Below, piece by piece: positions 17,401 through 24,757 of a DNA stretch of 24,757 bases. Below the pieces are notes generated by a model. That model saw only the letters and a list, made by a program, of their open reading frames with translations. It was not told the origin of the DNA and ran no database searches. Origin of the DNA: FEN-1297 sp046704255. Its GTDB lineage: Bacteria; Bacteroidota; Ignavibacteria; Ignavibacteriales; Ignavibacteriaceae. Within the stretch, counting starts at the first letter, position 1. Each line of letters starts with the position of its first letter. The stretch is from NCBI GenBank assembly GCA_046704255.1, contig JBJKSH010000180.1:1-24757 (forward strand), written 5' to 3'. The translations under genes were made by a program, and so were the position numbers.

Positions 17401-17925
17401 TCCAAAAATATCTTTGTAAGTTTTTGCGGTTTCGCGTGCGCTATCATAATCATTATTTTTAAGATGAACGGCAATAACTCCGCCGGCGCATGCGGAAGTA
17501 CAAATAAGCCCTTCCCTGTACTTTCTAATTAATTCTAAGTCGATGCGCGGCTTATAATAAAATCCTTCGGTATGACCTAAAGTGGATAGTTTAGATAAAT
17601 TTTTATAACCCTGCTTATTCTTTGCTAATAAAATTAAGTGATTATAATGTTTGGCCCTTTTCTTACTTCCGTTATCTTCACTTTTACCTTTATCGAACCT
17701 GCTGCCTTTAGCAACAACATAAGCCTCCATTCCGACAATAGGTTTTATTCCTTCTTTCTTGGCCTTTTTATAAAACTCTGCAATGCCGTACATAACTCCG
17801 TGGTCGGTTAAAGCAACAGATTTCATATTATTCTTTTTTGCAGCATTGATGAGATCATCAACCGTACAGGCACCATCCTGCAAGCTGTAATGCGTATGAT
17901 TATGTAAGTGAATAAAGTCAGACAT
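14458..17925 (-). CDS. dnaE: DNA polymerase III alpha subunit
   Basis: DnaE is the replicative polymerase subunit. The 1155 residues are in the family range (E. coli 1160). The N-terminal PHP domain begins at once with HLHNHTHYSLQDG (6-18) and includes TNDCHY (211-216). The palm shows the GPGRGSAAGS loop (364-373), the first catalytic acids in PDIDVDF (405-411) and the third in KMDFLGL (Asp563). The fingers follow, then a tandem helix-hairpin-helix region around NKRSVEGLVLAGAFDSINKN, and an OB domain near 960-1050 (VVKACGVITS to CEALMFSKVY), before a short C-terminal tail. The PHP metal ligands look complete, so residual 3'-5' exonuclease activity is possible. The ATG is preceded by an AT-rich 116-base gap that probably contains its promoter. 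Confidence 0.98.
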   Translation of the reverse strand: MSDFIHLHNHTHYSLQDGACTVDDLINAAKKNNMKSVALTDHGVMYGIAEFYKKAKKEGIKPIVGMEAYVVAKGSRFDKGKSEDNGSKKRAKHYNHLILLAKNKQGYKNLSKLSTLGHTEGFYYKPRIDLELIRKYREGLICTSACAGGVIAVHLKNNDYDSARETAKTYKDIFGDDFYLEIQDHNMEVEKAVLDGMPRLSRELEIKLVATNDCHYIEPDHAIPHNILLLLSDKNGADYTKLRYGTDQVYFKSSEEMIKLFKNYKGAVEHTLEIDEKIDLSLDFEGHLFPVFPIPEDSPANNLDEYFELLAVEGLHKRFDKITPEIEDRFKYEVDTIKQMGFAGYFLIVQDFINSSKKMNIPVGPGRGSAAGSLVAYALRITNINPLNYNLLFERFLNPARKSMPDIDVDFADDKRGEVIDYVRGKYGSECVSQIITFNRLSSKAVIRDVARVLKIPIPTVNKITKYIPSKFGKVYSIDQALEEVPELKWVKESDDPEIQNLIKYAKVLEGMNRNASKHAAGVVITPDDVSNYVPLANAVSQTDIVTQFNMKEIESAGLLKMDFLGLRTLTIIRDTLTLIKKNHGIDIDIDAIPLDDEKTFQLFAKGQTTGVFQFESGPMREYLKKLKPTSLSDLSAMNALYRPGPMEFIDDFIDRKFGIKAVEYLHPVLEPILKETYGIIVYQEQVIQIANRAGGMTLAEADILRRAMGKKDLKSMAEQKVKFIDGAVRNGISKKTAAEIFEAIDKFANYGFNKSHSVAYSYVAYQTAYLKAYYTAEFLASNLTNEFGNTNKVASFLDECRKLKIEILPPDVNSPSVHFNVEEGKIRFGMSAIKNVGVSAVEEIIKNRNSLGRDFTSIFNFCANVDTRIVNKRSVEGLVLAGAFDSINKNRASLFAAVEEALEFGHKSQSSKLDAGNSLFGEIEDEVKIVEPKLQYVKPWTKEEILAREREVIGFYISGHPLSKFDLEYKNFATIHLGETEEIDETESGVVKACGVITSLKTKIDKSGRKMAFLTLDDFSGSCEALMFSKVYETCSSFLDEEKCVFIIGRTESSGDAIKLHIEELFPLEDVRDRMVQSVKIKLNKVQHEAEKIPELKNILEQSKGNIPVYLHLASNGSVLRVFFLNGFKVNLSNKFIESINELLGEDSVSFNKK

Positions 17926-18041
17926 TTTTATACAAAATATTTTGGTGAGCTATGTTTTACGTCAGGTAAAAAGAACTAATTATTGTTTCAATATTACTGA
18001 ATTAATAAACGAAAAAACAGATTGACAGTTAAAAATATTTT

Positions 18042-18500
18042 TTATTTATGTCCGGTATGGCCAAACCCGCCTTTTCCGCGTTTGCTTTCATTTAGAGTAT
18101 TAGTTTCAACAACATCCGCAGTGTAAACCTTAGACAGGACCAACTGTGCAATTCTATCTCCCCTTAAAATTTCAAATTTATCTTTGCTGAAATTAATCAA
18201 AATAATTTTTACTTCACCGCGGTAATCGGAATCGATTGTGCCGGGTGAGTTTAATATTCCTATTCCATGCTTTACAGCCAACCCGCTCCTTGGTCTCACC
18301 TGGACTTCATAACCAAAAGCAATCTCAAAAGATAAGTTGGTTGGTACTAATACAACTCCGCCGGGTTCAACAATTAATTTATCCTCAACGGCAGCGCGAA
18401 TATCCATTCCGGAACTTCCTTTTGTTGCATACGAAGGCAGTGGTATATCATTAAATTTATCACTTAATCGTTTAATCTTTAATGTTACTTTATCCGGCAT
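18042..18500 (-). CDS. dut: dUTP pyrophosphatase
   Basis: Dut splits dUTP to dUMP and pyrophosphate, keeping uracil out of DNA and supplying dUMP for thymidylate synthesis. The 152-residue trimeric-type protein shows all five family motifs in order: SSGMDIRA (29-36), RPRSGLA (69-75), GTIDSDYRGE (87-96, with the catalytic Asp90), GDRIAQLVL (114-122) and RGKGGFGHTG (141-150), whose Phe stacks on the uracil. It lies 37 bases after the flippase gene and is the last gene of the right-hand run. The 116-base gap up to dnaE suggests a separate dnaE promoter there. Confidence 0.98.
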   Translation of the reverse strand: MPDKVTLKIKRLSDKFNDIPLPSYATKGSSGMDIRAAVEDKLIVEPGGVVLVPTNLSFEIAFGYEVQVRPRSGLAVKHGIGILNSPGTIDSDYRGEVKIILINFSKDKFEILRGDRIAQLVLSKVYTADVVETNTLNESKRGKGGFGHTGHK

Positions 18501-18537
18501 AAGATCTCAATAAATTAATTTAGCAATAAAGCAATTT

Positions 18538-20004
18538 TTAGGGTTTTAATTTTTGTGTAAGTAATCTATTCTTTAAAAAGATTAATTCTTCCTTGCCAAT
18601 ATTAAATATCCCAAGCAATATTAAAAACAACAGGAGCATTAAAAATTTGTTCACAAGGGTAAGTGCATTAACCGCTAATTGTGAATAATAAATTCCTGCT
18701 ACAATTGCTATGGATATAAAAAGTTTTCCGATTTTTGCATACTCATAATTTACTTTATAAAATTTTTGAGTAATTACAAAATAGCCGACAGCCATAATTA
18801 AGTAGCTTGCCAGTGTAGCCAATGCCGCACCCATAATTCCCCAAACAGGAATCAAAATAAAACACAAAGCAATATTAACAACCGCGCCTGTCCCCGTCAT
18901 CATAGGAACGTAAATACTTTTTTCTTCAATATAAATTCCTGCCATCAAAATATAATATATACCGTTAAAGATGTAAGCAAAAAGAATCACCGGTACAATA
19001 TTTAATCCGCTTAAATATTCTTTACCAATAATAGAATGCCCGTAAAAACTTATTTTAGCAATATCGGAAATAAATAAAGACAGAACAATAAATATTAAAG
19101 CAGCAGCCACGGTAAAATATGTAAGCACTTTGGAGAAAATTTCCTTGGCATTTGTTTCCTTTGCATTCTGTAGAAAAAACGGCTGCCATGCATATTGAAA
19201 CATGCTTACGAAAAGCATCATAAAAATTCCCAGCTTATAATTTGCAGCGTATAATCCTGTAGTGCCTAAATCGGTAAGATGTGTAAGTATCGGTCTGTCT
19301 ACACCCTGAATTAGCATGGCAGCTAAACCTGCGGGAAAATAAGGCAATCCGAATTTAAGAAGTCTTTTAAGAAGTTGTGTGTGTATTTTAATCCTTAAAC
19401 TTTTAATTACCGAAGGAAATAAAAGAAGAAATGAAGCAAGCGAAGCTGCAAGATTGCTGAAAAAGATTGCTTCAATTCCCCATTTAAGTTTTAATATTAA
19501 ATAAAGATTTAAAGAAACATTTACGAGAATATTGATCATCTTAAATGCAGCGAATTTTTTTGCTTTATGCTCAAGCCGTAATTTGATAAAGGGTATAACG
19601 CCTATTGCATCAAGAAAAAGAATGGGCCCAACAAGATAAATTAAATAATAAAAATCCGGCGGAACATCCAGCACGCTGTAAATAGGTGCTTTAAACAATA
19701 TAATAGATCCGCTTAGTAAAAATGAAACACATAAAACAGACAAGTAAGGAGTTGAAAAATTATCTTTCTCATCTCCCATAACCGGCATTGCCGCAAACTT
19801 TAAAAAGGCGGAATCCATCCCGTACAATAAAACCACATTAAAAACCGCCATAAAAATATACAGATTTGAATAAACCCCGAAATCGCTTGTGGTAAACACA
19901 TTTGTATATAAAGGTACAAGCAGAAAGCCGAGAAACCTACCTACTATTGTACTAACTCCGTATATGGCCGTATCTTTTGTAAGCTGTTTTAGTTTATCAA
20001 ACAT
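18538..20004 (-). CDS. Wzx-like lipid-linked oligosaccharide flippase
   Basis: A 488-residue membrane protein with about twelve to fourteen hydrophobic segments, of the polysaccharide biosynthesis (Wzx/MurJ-MATE) superfamily. The N-terminus MFDKLKQLTKDTAIYG, then LVPLYTNVFTTSDFGVYS, is typical of the family, as is the repeated two-bundle layout with PYFPAGLAAMLIQGVDRPIL opening the second half. Such proteins move undecaprenyl-linked glycans across the cytoplasmic membrane for O-antigen, capsule or exopolysaccharide. The gene stands among metabolic genes rather than in a glycan cluster; the nearest glycan gene is the glycosyltransferase fusion at the right edge. The start comes 2 bases after the nadC stop. 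The substrate is unknown; a MurJ role is less likely given the short, Wzx-type sequence. Confidence 0.88.
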   Translation of the reverse strand: MFDKLKQLTKDTAIYGVSTIVGRFLGFLLVPLYTNVFTTSDFGVYSNLYIFMAVFNVVLLYGMDSAFLKFAAMPVMGDEKDNFSTPYLSVLCVSFLLSGSIILFKAPIYSVLDVPPDFYYLIYLVGPILFLDAIGVIPFIKLRLEHKAKKFAAFKMINILVNVSLNLYLILKLKWGIEAIFFSNLAASLASFLLLFPSVIKSLRIKIHTQLLKRLLKFGLPYFPAGLAAMLIQGVDRPILTHLTDLGTTGLYAANYKLGIFMMLFVSMFQYAWQPFFLQNAKETNAKEIFSKVLTYFTVAAALIFIVLSLFISDIAKISFYGHSIIGKEYLSGLNIVPVILFAYIFNGIYYILMAGIYIEEKSIYVPMMTGTGAVVNIALCFILIPVWGIMGAALATLASYLIMAVGYFVITQKFYKVNYEYAKIGKLFISIAIVAGIYYSQLAVNALTLVNKFLMLLLFLILLGIFNIGKEELIFLKNRLLTQKLKP

Positions 20005-20006
20005 TT

Positions 20007-20846
20007 CTAAATTATGTTTAGAGAAATATCTAGAGCTTTAACACTATGTGTAAGTGCTCCGATAGAAATAAAATCAATTCCCGTTTCGGCAATCTGCTGG
20101 ATAGTATCAAGGTCTATTCCGCCGGAAGCTTCTGTTATACATTTGCCGCCGATTAAATCAATACCTTCTTTCATTTCTTCTAAATTAAAGTTATCAAGCA
20201 TTATAAGATCCACTTTGCAGTTAAGAGCTTCCGTTACTTCGATAAGATTTTTTGTTTCAACTTCAATTTTAAAATCCGTTTTATTTCCCTTTTGGAAAAC
20301 TCTGCAGGCATTTACTGCACTGGTTATGGAACCGGCAGCAGCAATATGGTTGTCTTTAATTAAAAACATATCGTATAAACCAAACCGGTGGTTTTGACCT
20401 CCACCGATTTTTACGGCAAGTTTATCCAGGTAACGAATTCCGGGTGCGGTTTTTCTTGTATCCAGAATTTTTGCATTTGTATGTTTAATCTTCTCAACAA
20501 ACTTATTTGTATAAGTTGCAATACCGCTCATTCTCTGTAAAAAATTAAGTGCCGTTCTTTCTACTGTAAGAATAGATGCAACACTTCCTTCAATTACTGC
20601 CGCAACCTGACCGTTGAAAACTTTTTCTCCGTCGGTAGTATTTTGTGTGAATTTTAAAAAGGGATCAAAGATGTTAAAAAGCGTTTGAAGAATTTCGAAT
20701 CCTGCAATTATACCGTCTTGCTTAACGAGAAATTCAGCCCGTCCTTTTAGACTTATAGGAACTATTGCGTTTGTTGTTATATCTCCGCTGTTTATATCCT
20801 CAGAAAGTGCGTTCTTAATTATTGGTTGTAATATTTCTTTATCCAT
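20007..20846 (-). CDS. nadC: Nicotinate-nucleotide pyrophosphorylase (carboxylating)
   Basis: NadC converts quinolinate and PRPP to nicotinate mononucleotide, CO2 and pyrophosphate, feeding NAD synthesis. The 279-residue protein shows the family residues: VERTALNFLQ (about 95-104), TRKTAPG (130-136), GGGQNHR (148-154) and KDNH (164-167), which form the quinolinate and phosphate pocket, and late glycine-rich strands (EASGGI, SIGAL). The frame extends three codons further to a TTG that overlaps the stop of the thioesterase gene by four bases or less; the ATG five bases after that stop is chosen as the simpler start. Neither start has a strong ribosome binding site. nadA and nadB are not in the window. 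Confidence 0.96.
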   Translation of the reverse strand: MDKEILQPIIKNALSEDINSGDITTNAIVPISLKGRAEFLVKQDGIIAGFEILQTLFNIFDPFLKFTQNTTDGEKVFNGQVAAVIEGSVASILTVERTALNFLQRMSGIATYTNKFVEKIKHTNAKILDTRKTAPGIRYLDKLAVKIGGGQNHRFGLYDMFLIKDNHIAAAGSITSAVNACRVFQKGNKTDFKIEVETKNLIEVTEALNCKVDLIMLDNFNLEEMKEGIDLIGGKCITEASGGIDLDTIQQIAETGIDFISIGALTHSVKALDISLNII

Positions 20847-20851
20847 TTTCT

Positions 20852-21271
20852 TCAAACTTTATCTTTAAAAAATTTTTTCATTGTTTTAACAAAAAATTCC
20901 GGCGGGCGCGTCGGTCTTTTAGTATCTTTCTTTATAAATGCATGTTCGGTAAAACCTTCTACAACCAGCACATTATTCTCTTTTCTAAAAACCATATAGT
21001 CAATATGAATTTTTAATAAAGGATACTTTTTTACAACGCATTCAACTCTTAAAATATCATCATAAAAAGCCGGCAAAATAAACTTTGCATAAGTTTCCAG
21101 AACCGGCAGTTGACATCCTTCTTTTTCAATCATACTGTAAGGCAAGCCGATTTCTCTAAGCATTTCCGTTCTGCAGACTTCAAAATATTCAAAGTACTTA
21201 CCGTTATAAACAAACTGCATCTGGTCGGTATCGGCATAACGAACACGTATTTCGGTTTCATAACTTAACAT
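20852..21271 (-). CDS. Hotdog-fold acyl-CoA thioesterase (YbgC/FadM type)
   Basis: The 139-residue protein is a single hotdog domain of the 4-hydroxybenzoyl-CoA thioesterase group. The signature RVRYADTDQM (9-18) with the putative catalytic Asp16, then VYNGKYFEYFEVCRTEMLR, is characteristic. These enzymes hydrolyse acyl-CoA or acyl-ACP thioesters. A Gly-Val pair common after DQM is replaced by Gln-Phe, which may change the pocket. The substrate cannot be told from sequence. It sits between hicA and nadC and ends just before or overlapping the nadC start, so the two are probably co-transcribed. Confidence 0.88.
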   Translation of the reverse strand: MLSYETEIRVRYADTDQMQFVYNGKYFEYFEVCRTEMLREIGLPYSMIEKEGCQLPVLETYAKFILPAFYDDILRVECVVKKYPLLKIHIDYMVFRKENNVLVVEGFTEHAFIKKDTKRPTRPPEFFVKTMKKFFKDKV

Positions 21272-21305
21272 TTTTAAATATTAGCAATTTTAATTTAGGT
21301 TACTA

Positions 21306-21524
21306 TTATAATCTTTCCCAATCCTTTTTGGAGATCTTTGCCTGTTTCAAGATTTTAAAAAGTAGTTCTTTTCCTATATCGACCTTGTGTGGATTTGGAA
21401 TAGTGATAGTCAAGCTTTTTTTTATCATGAATGGATGTTTCCCGCCAGAAAAGGGACCATCAAAACCGAGTATTCTTAAATACTTCACTAAATCTTTTTG
21501 TTTAATTGGACCAAACGGCGGCAT
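21306..21524 (-). CDS. hicA: HicA-type toxin (mRNA interferase)
   Basis: The 72-residue protein is a double-stranded-RNA-binding-like HicA fold. After an N-terminal helix (KQKDLVKYLRILGF) comes a GGKHPFM segment whose His30 matches the catalytic histidine of HicA, then a beta strand ending in TIPNPHKVDIGKELL and a final helix (ILKQAKISKKDWERL). Active HicA toxins cleave mRNA; the key histidine and fold are kept, so this one looks functional. Its ATG overlaps the hicB stop by one base (TAATG), so translation is coupled to the antitoxin. The order is antitoxin first, the reverse of the E. coli hicAB layout. Confidence 0.9.
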   Translation of the reverse strand: MPPFGPIKQKDLVKYLRILGFDGPFSGGKHPFMIKKSLTITIPNPHKVDIGKELLFKILKQAKISKKDWERL

Positions 21525-21772
21525 TAAGCTGCATCTACTTTTTTAATCTTAATTTCGATACCATCAATTGAAGGAACCGGAAGATTTTTATAAATACGAA
21601 ATAAAATCCATTCCTCCAATACTTCTTCTAATTCATCTCTGCACTTTTCCAATGATTCGGCATTTGCATATACGCCGGGGCATTCTTTTATTTCTCCATA
21701 ATATGAATGGTCATCATTTAATATTACATAATTAGCACGACCCATTGCCTTTTTAATATAATGTGTAAGCAT
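21524..21772 (-). CDS. hicB: HicB-type antitoxin, short form
   Basis: The 82-residue protein matches the HicB partial RNase-H-like fold: a first strand (NYVILNDDHSYYGEI), the conserved ECPGVYANAESLEKC segment (30-44) and the helix EELEE-type region (CRDELEEVLEEWILFRIY). This part binds and blocks HicA. Unlike many HicB proteins it ends soon after this domain, with a short strand (IEIKIKKVDAA) and no ribbon-helix-helix or helix-turn-helix. Autorepression by this protein alone is therefore doubtful. ATG at 21770-21772 has no clear ribosome binding site; Met10 is a possible later start. The pair lies between accA and the thioesterase gene, an insertion into a housekeeping run. Confidence 0.88.
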   Translation of the reverse strand: MLTHYIKKAMGRANYVILNDDHSYYGEIKECPGVYANAESLEKCRDELEEVLEEWILFRIYKNLPVPSIDGIEIKIKKVDAA

Positions 21773-21806
21773 ATTAAACTTTTTCTTCCACTAGTAAATT
21801 TAAATT

Positions 21807-22757
21807 CTACTCCGCGAACGCACCCATCTTTCCGAATTTATCAAGACGGTTTTCGATAAGCTTTTCGGGTTTTATTTTTACTAATTGTTCAAGTTCTTCC
21901 TTTAAAGCTTTCTTTAATATATCGGCAGCTTCCCTGTGGTCTTTATGAGCGCCTCCCATCGGCTCGGGAATAATTCTATCAATAATTTTCTGCTCGAATA
22001 AATCACTTGCAGTCAATCTTAATGCTTCCGCTGCCTGTTCTTTAAAATCCCAGCTTCGCCATAGTATGCTTGAACATGACTCCGGGCTAATAACAGAATA
22101 CCAGCAATTCTCAAGCATCAATACTCTATCGCCTACACCAATTCCAAGTGCGCCGCCGCTGGCACCTTCGCCGATAATAACAACAATGATGGGAACCTTA
22201 AGCCTGCTCATTTCGAAAAGATTTCTTGCAATTGCTTCTGCCTGTCCTCTTTCCTCAGCTTCAAGTCCGGGGTAGGCACCAGGCGTATCAATCATAGTAA
22301 TAACCGGCTTGTTAAATTTTTCTGCCAGTTTCATCAGGCGCAGTGCTTTTCTGTAACCCTCCGGGTTGGCCATACCAAAGTTTCTATAAACGTTAGTTTT
22401 TGTATCTCTTCCTTTTTGATGCCCGATAATCATAACTTTGTAATCATCAATAAGCGCAAATCCTCCAACGATAGCTTTATCATCTTTATAATTTCTATCA
22501 CCGTGGAGTTCAATAAAATTATTAGTCATCAGGTATATATAATCAAGAGTATACGGCCTTTCGGGGTGCCGTGCAAGCTGCACACGCTGCCACCTGGTAA
22601 GATCTTTATATATTCCTTCTTTCAATTGTCTTACCTTCTCTTCAATTTTTTTAATTTCATTTTCTATGTCCATTTTATCCGAAAGCCTTTTCATTTCTTC
22701 CAGTTTGGCTTCCAGTTCGGCGATAGGTTTTTCAAAATCCAATATTGTTTTTGCCAT
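21807..22757 (-). CDS. accA: Acetyl-CoA carboxylase carboxyltransferase, alpha subunit
   Basis: AccA with AccD transfers the carboxyl group from biotin to acetyl-CoA, forming malonyl-CoA, the committed step of fatty acid synthesis. The 316 residues are the usual length. The N-terminal coiled-coil region (about 1-50) is followed by LTRWQRVQLARHPERPYTLD, a GDRNYKDDKAIVGG segment, GHQKGRDTKTN, TPGAYPGLEAEERGQ and the oxyanion region GEGASGGALGIGVGD, then ISPESCSSILW. A GEGGSGGAL form is more common; Ala for Gly is mild. It starts one base after the stop of the glycosyltransferase fusion (TAACATG), so they are likely one transcript. accD is not in the window. Confidence 0.98.
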   Translation of the reverse strand: MAKTILDFEKPIAELEAKLEEMKRLSDKMDIENEIKKIEEKVRQLKEGIYKDLTRWQRVQLARHPERPYTLDYIYLMTNNFIELHGDRNYKDDKAIVGGFALIDDYKVMIIGHQKGRDTKTNVYRNFGMANPEGYRKALRLMKLAEKFNKPVITMIDTPGAYPGLEAEERGQAEAIARNLFEMSRLKVPIIVVIIGEGASGGALGIGVGDRVLMLENCWYSVISPESCSSILWRSWDFKEQAAEALRLTASDLFEQKIIDRIIPEPMGGAHKDHREAADILKKALKEELEQLVKIKPEKLIENRLDKFGKMGAFAE

Positions 22758-22758
22758 G

Positions 22759-24741
22759 TTACAATCTTTTTTCCCACATCCTAGTTAAAGTTTTTCCGAT
22801 AATTTCCAGGTCCAGCCACATGTTTTGATTTTTTGCATAAAGTATATCAAGTTTTTCATTTCCTGTTTCCTGTTCATCTTCAATATACCATAAACCGGTT
22901 AAACCCCTTTTTCCCAAAAATAAATTACCGGAGCCTTTGGGATATTTTGGCCCTACAAAACTCGCTTTACCGGAAACAATCAGCGGGACCTGTAAGATGA
23001 ATTTTTTAAATTCCGTTTGCTTACCGGTGACCATAGTAATCAAATATATGAAAGGATAAATAAAAAACAAAACCGGTAAGGCCAGCGCATAATCAAAAGA
23101 TGATTTTAGAAATCTTAAAAGCGGCTTGGAGATATTATAGCTTATTTCAATTAAAGGAATGTCATCCAAAACCGAGACAGAAGTTTTTCCGACTAAAAAA
23201 TCCAGGCTGCCGCCTATTATTTTAAATTCTACGTTTTCACTTTGACAGGCAGAAACCATTGCCATCATTTGATTATAAGATAGCTCCTCGGATGAAAAAA
23301 TTACTTCCTCAATTTTCTTTTCATTAATTACCCTTCTTATATTTTCAATGGTTCCAACCACTTCAAAGCCGTTAATTACATTCCCGACTTCCTTATTAGT
23401 AAAACCGATCAATCCCTCTATAATATGAAAATCTGTATGTTTAGCTTTAAGTTTGCCGGCAATTTTAACAGCCGGTTCGTTTATGCCGACAATTAAAGTC
23501 CGCCTATGAGCAAACTCGTTGGTTTTAATTCCTGTTTTAAAAACAACCTTTAATATAATGCGCCAAAAGGCAAGCAAAAAGAACAATATAAAATAAGTTA
23601 TTAATAACGCTGCCCGGCTGTATGCATACTGTTTAAAGAAAAATGTTAATGCGGAGATTATAATAAAGCTTATAATTACTGCTAAAAAATTTCTTAGTAT
23701 AGAAAGTGAATCTTTCCTGTAAACACCGGAAACGCCTGCAACTGTAATATGAATAATTGCAGGAATAGTATAAATTATATAGTAACTTTCAACAGGAAAC
23801 CCGTGCCATTTACTAAATAACCCGTATATAATATTTGCAAAAAATAAAGCTGCATCAAAGAACAAAAAATCCAGAACTAGGGAAATAAATATTAACTTCC
23901 TTCTGCCTAAGAAAGCAAAAAATTTTCTAAATGTTATAGCGGAATGAAGAATTATTTCAACAAGGAAGGAACCGGACAGATGCTTTTTTACAAAAAGATT
24001 CATCGCATCATAAAAAATTTTCGTTTCGTCAATGCTGCTTCGTTTTGTACTCTCACCTTTGTAATGTATTATTTGAGTTGAATGTACATAGTAAACTTTA
24101 TACCCCGATTTTTGAACCCTGTAGCAAAGGTCGAGGTCTTCACCGTACATAAAAAAATCCTCATCAAGTCCGCCTATATTATCAAACACTTCTTTCTTCA
24201 ACATCATAAAAGAACCGGAGATTGCGTCTACCTCGTAAGTTTGATTTTCATCTAAATAAGTAAGATTGTAACGTGCAAATATTTTGCTTTTAGGAAAAAG
24301 AGTGCTTAATCCGGTAACTTTACAAAACGAAGTCCATGGCCCGGGAAAACTGCGCCTGCAAGCAAGTTGAAGAGACCCATCGGGATTAAGGATTTTACAT
24401 CCGGCCATGCCTGCATCCGGAACAGTTTTAAAAAATTCTATCATTTTTTGCAGCGTGTCTTCTCTTAATAAAGTATCCGGATTTAGCAGTAGGAAGTATT
24501 TACCTTTGGCAATTTTTAATCCAAGGTTATTGGCTTTACTGAATCCCAAATTTTCTTTATTGGCAATAAGTTTTACTTCGGGATATTTTTCTTTTAAAAA
24601 TTCAACACTGCCGTCGTTTGAAGCATTGTCTACAATTATGGTTTCATATTGAATGTTCCTTGCTGCTTTTGCTATTGAATGCAGCAGGTTTTGAATAAAT
24701 TCTTTTACATTATAATTAACTATGATTATAGATAAGTCCAA
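22759..24741 (-). CDS. Fusion of family-2 glycosyltransferase and core-deleted polyprenyl sugar-phosphate transferase
   Basis: Residues 1-255 form a complete rhamnosyltransferase-like GT2: LSIIIVNYN at 3-11, VDNASNDGS at 37-45, metal-binding NPD at 87-89, catalytic-type GEDLDLCYR at 200-208. Residues 281-400 hold about four hydrophobic helices, 413-530 a Rossmann domain (RRTLIVGINEPA), and 544-570 an anchor helix as in WcaJ/PglC-type enzymes. The tail SFVGPKYP (594-601), GLTGLW (613-618) and MWLDLEIIGKTL (641-652) also fits that family. The usual middle, with the FRSM and LDELPQLWNV motifs and the Asp-Glu catalytic pair, is missing: about 25 residues stand in its place. The likely activity is therefore the GT2 alone, held at the membrane. 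The start is TTG, forced by an in-frame TAA directly before it. accA follows after one base. Confidence 0.85.
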   Translation of the reverse strand: MDLSIIIVNYNVKEFIQNLLHSIAKAARNIQYETIIVDNASNDGSVEFLKEKYPEVKLIANKENLGFSKANNLGLKIAKGKYFLLLNPDTLLREDTLQKMIEFFKTVPDAGMAGCKILNPDGSLQLACRRSFPGPWTSFCKVTGLSTLFPKSKIFARYNLTYLDENQTYEVDAISGSFMMLKKEVFDNIGGLDEDFFMYGEDLDLCYRVQKSGYKVYYVHSTQIIHYKGESTKRSSIDETKIFYDAMNLFVKKHLSGSFLVEIILHSAITFRKFFAFLGRRKLIFISLVLDFLFFDAALFFANIIYGLFSKWHGFPVESYYIIYTIPAIIHITVAGVSGVYRKDSLSILRNFLAVIISFIIISALTFFFKQYAYSRAALLITYFILFFLLAFWRIILKVVFKTGIKTNEFAHRRTLIVGINEPAVKIAGKLKAKHTDFHIIEGLIGFTNKEVGNVINGFEVVGTIENIRRVINEKKIEEVIFSSEELSYNQMMAMVSACQSENVEFKIIGGSLDFLVGKTSVSVLDDIPLIEISYNISKPLLRFLKSSFDYALALPVLFFIYPFIYLITMVTGKQTEFKKFILQVPLIVSGKASFVGPKYPKGSGNLFLGKRGLTGLWYIEDEQETGNEKLDILYAKNQNMWLDLEIIGKTLTRMWEKRL

Positions 24742-24751
24742 TTACTTTCCT
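24742..24751 (-). promoter_or_regulatory. Ribosome binding site and in-frame stop that fix the TTG start
   Basis: On the minus strand AGGAAAG (24745-24751) is followed by TAA (24742-24744) and then by the TTG start. The TAA is in the same frame as the TTG, so the gene cannot begin earlier. It may also be the stop codon of the preceding gene, whose last codons would read Met-Leu-Gly-Lys, but too little of it is in the window to call. Confidence 0.7.
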
Positions 24752-24757
24752 AACATT

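Overview
The window is AT-rich chromosomal DNA from a free-living bacterium, most likely of the Bacteroidota/Chlorobiota side of the tree and plausibly an Ignavibacteria relative. That placement is an inference. It rests on a DUF4837 lipoprotein, a DUF2723 membrane protein, a dolichol-kinase-type enzyme behind ftsH, few Shine-Dalgarno sequences and several TTG starts. No phage genes, transposases, CRISPR array, rRNA or tRNA were seen.

Layout. (1) Positions 1-1004, minus strand: the 5' part of a small lipoprotein gene, a 385-base repeat-rich gap, then a second small lipoprotein gene of unknown function. (2) 1199-5973, plus strand: a two-gene unit, glnE (glutamine synthetase adenylyltransferase/deadenylylase) and a DUF2723 multi-pass membrane protein. 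This is the only plus-strand unit. (3) 6138-11926, minus strand: a tightly packed operon read tilS, hpt, ftsH, polyprenol/diacylglycerol-type kinase, DUF4837 lipoprotein, with overlaps or gaps of only 2-18 bases. (4) 12108-14328, minus: greA, ribD, ribE (transcript cleavage factor and two riboflavin enzymes). (5) 14458-17925, minus: dnaE, ended by a clear hairpin/T-tract terminator. (6) 18042-24741, minus: a long same-strand run read GT2/sugar-phosphotransferase fusion, accA, hicB, hicA, hotdog thioesterase, nadC, Wzx-like flippase, dut.

Together the genes cover nitrogen control (glnE), DNA replication and nucleotide hygiene (dnaE, dut), tRNA decoding and purine salvage (tilS, hpt), membrane protein quality control (ftsH), cofactor synthesis (ribD, ribE, nadC), fatty acid synthesis (accA) and envelope glycan or lipid-linked sugar chemistry (fusion glycosyltransferase, flippase, DUF2723, polyprenol-type kinase). 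The hicBA toxin-antitoxin pair is the one accessory insertion.

Most genes are ordinary. The most unusual object is the 660-residue fusion at the right end. It joins a complete family-2 glycosyltransferase to a polyprenyl-phosphate sugar transferase whose Rossmann domain, membrane anchor and C-terminal tail are present but whose catalytic core has been removed. Other points of note are a HicB antitoxin too short to carry a DNA-binding domain, an altered glycine-rich motif in the second GlnE domain, an altered active-site motif in TilS, and a block of short direct and inverted repeats near the left end.
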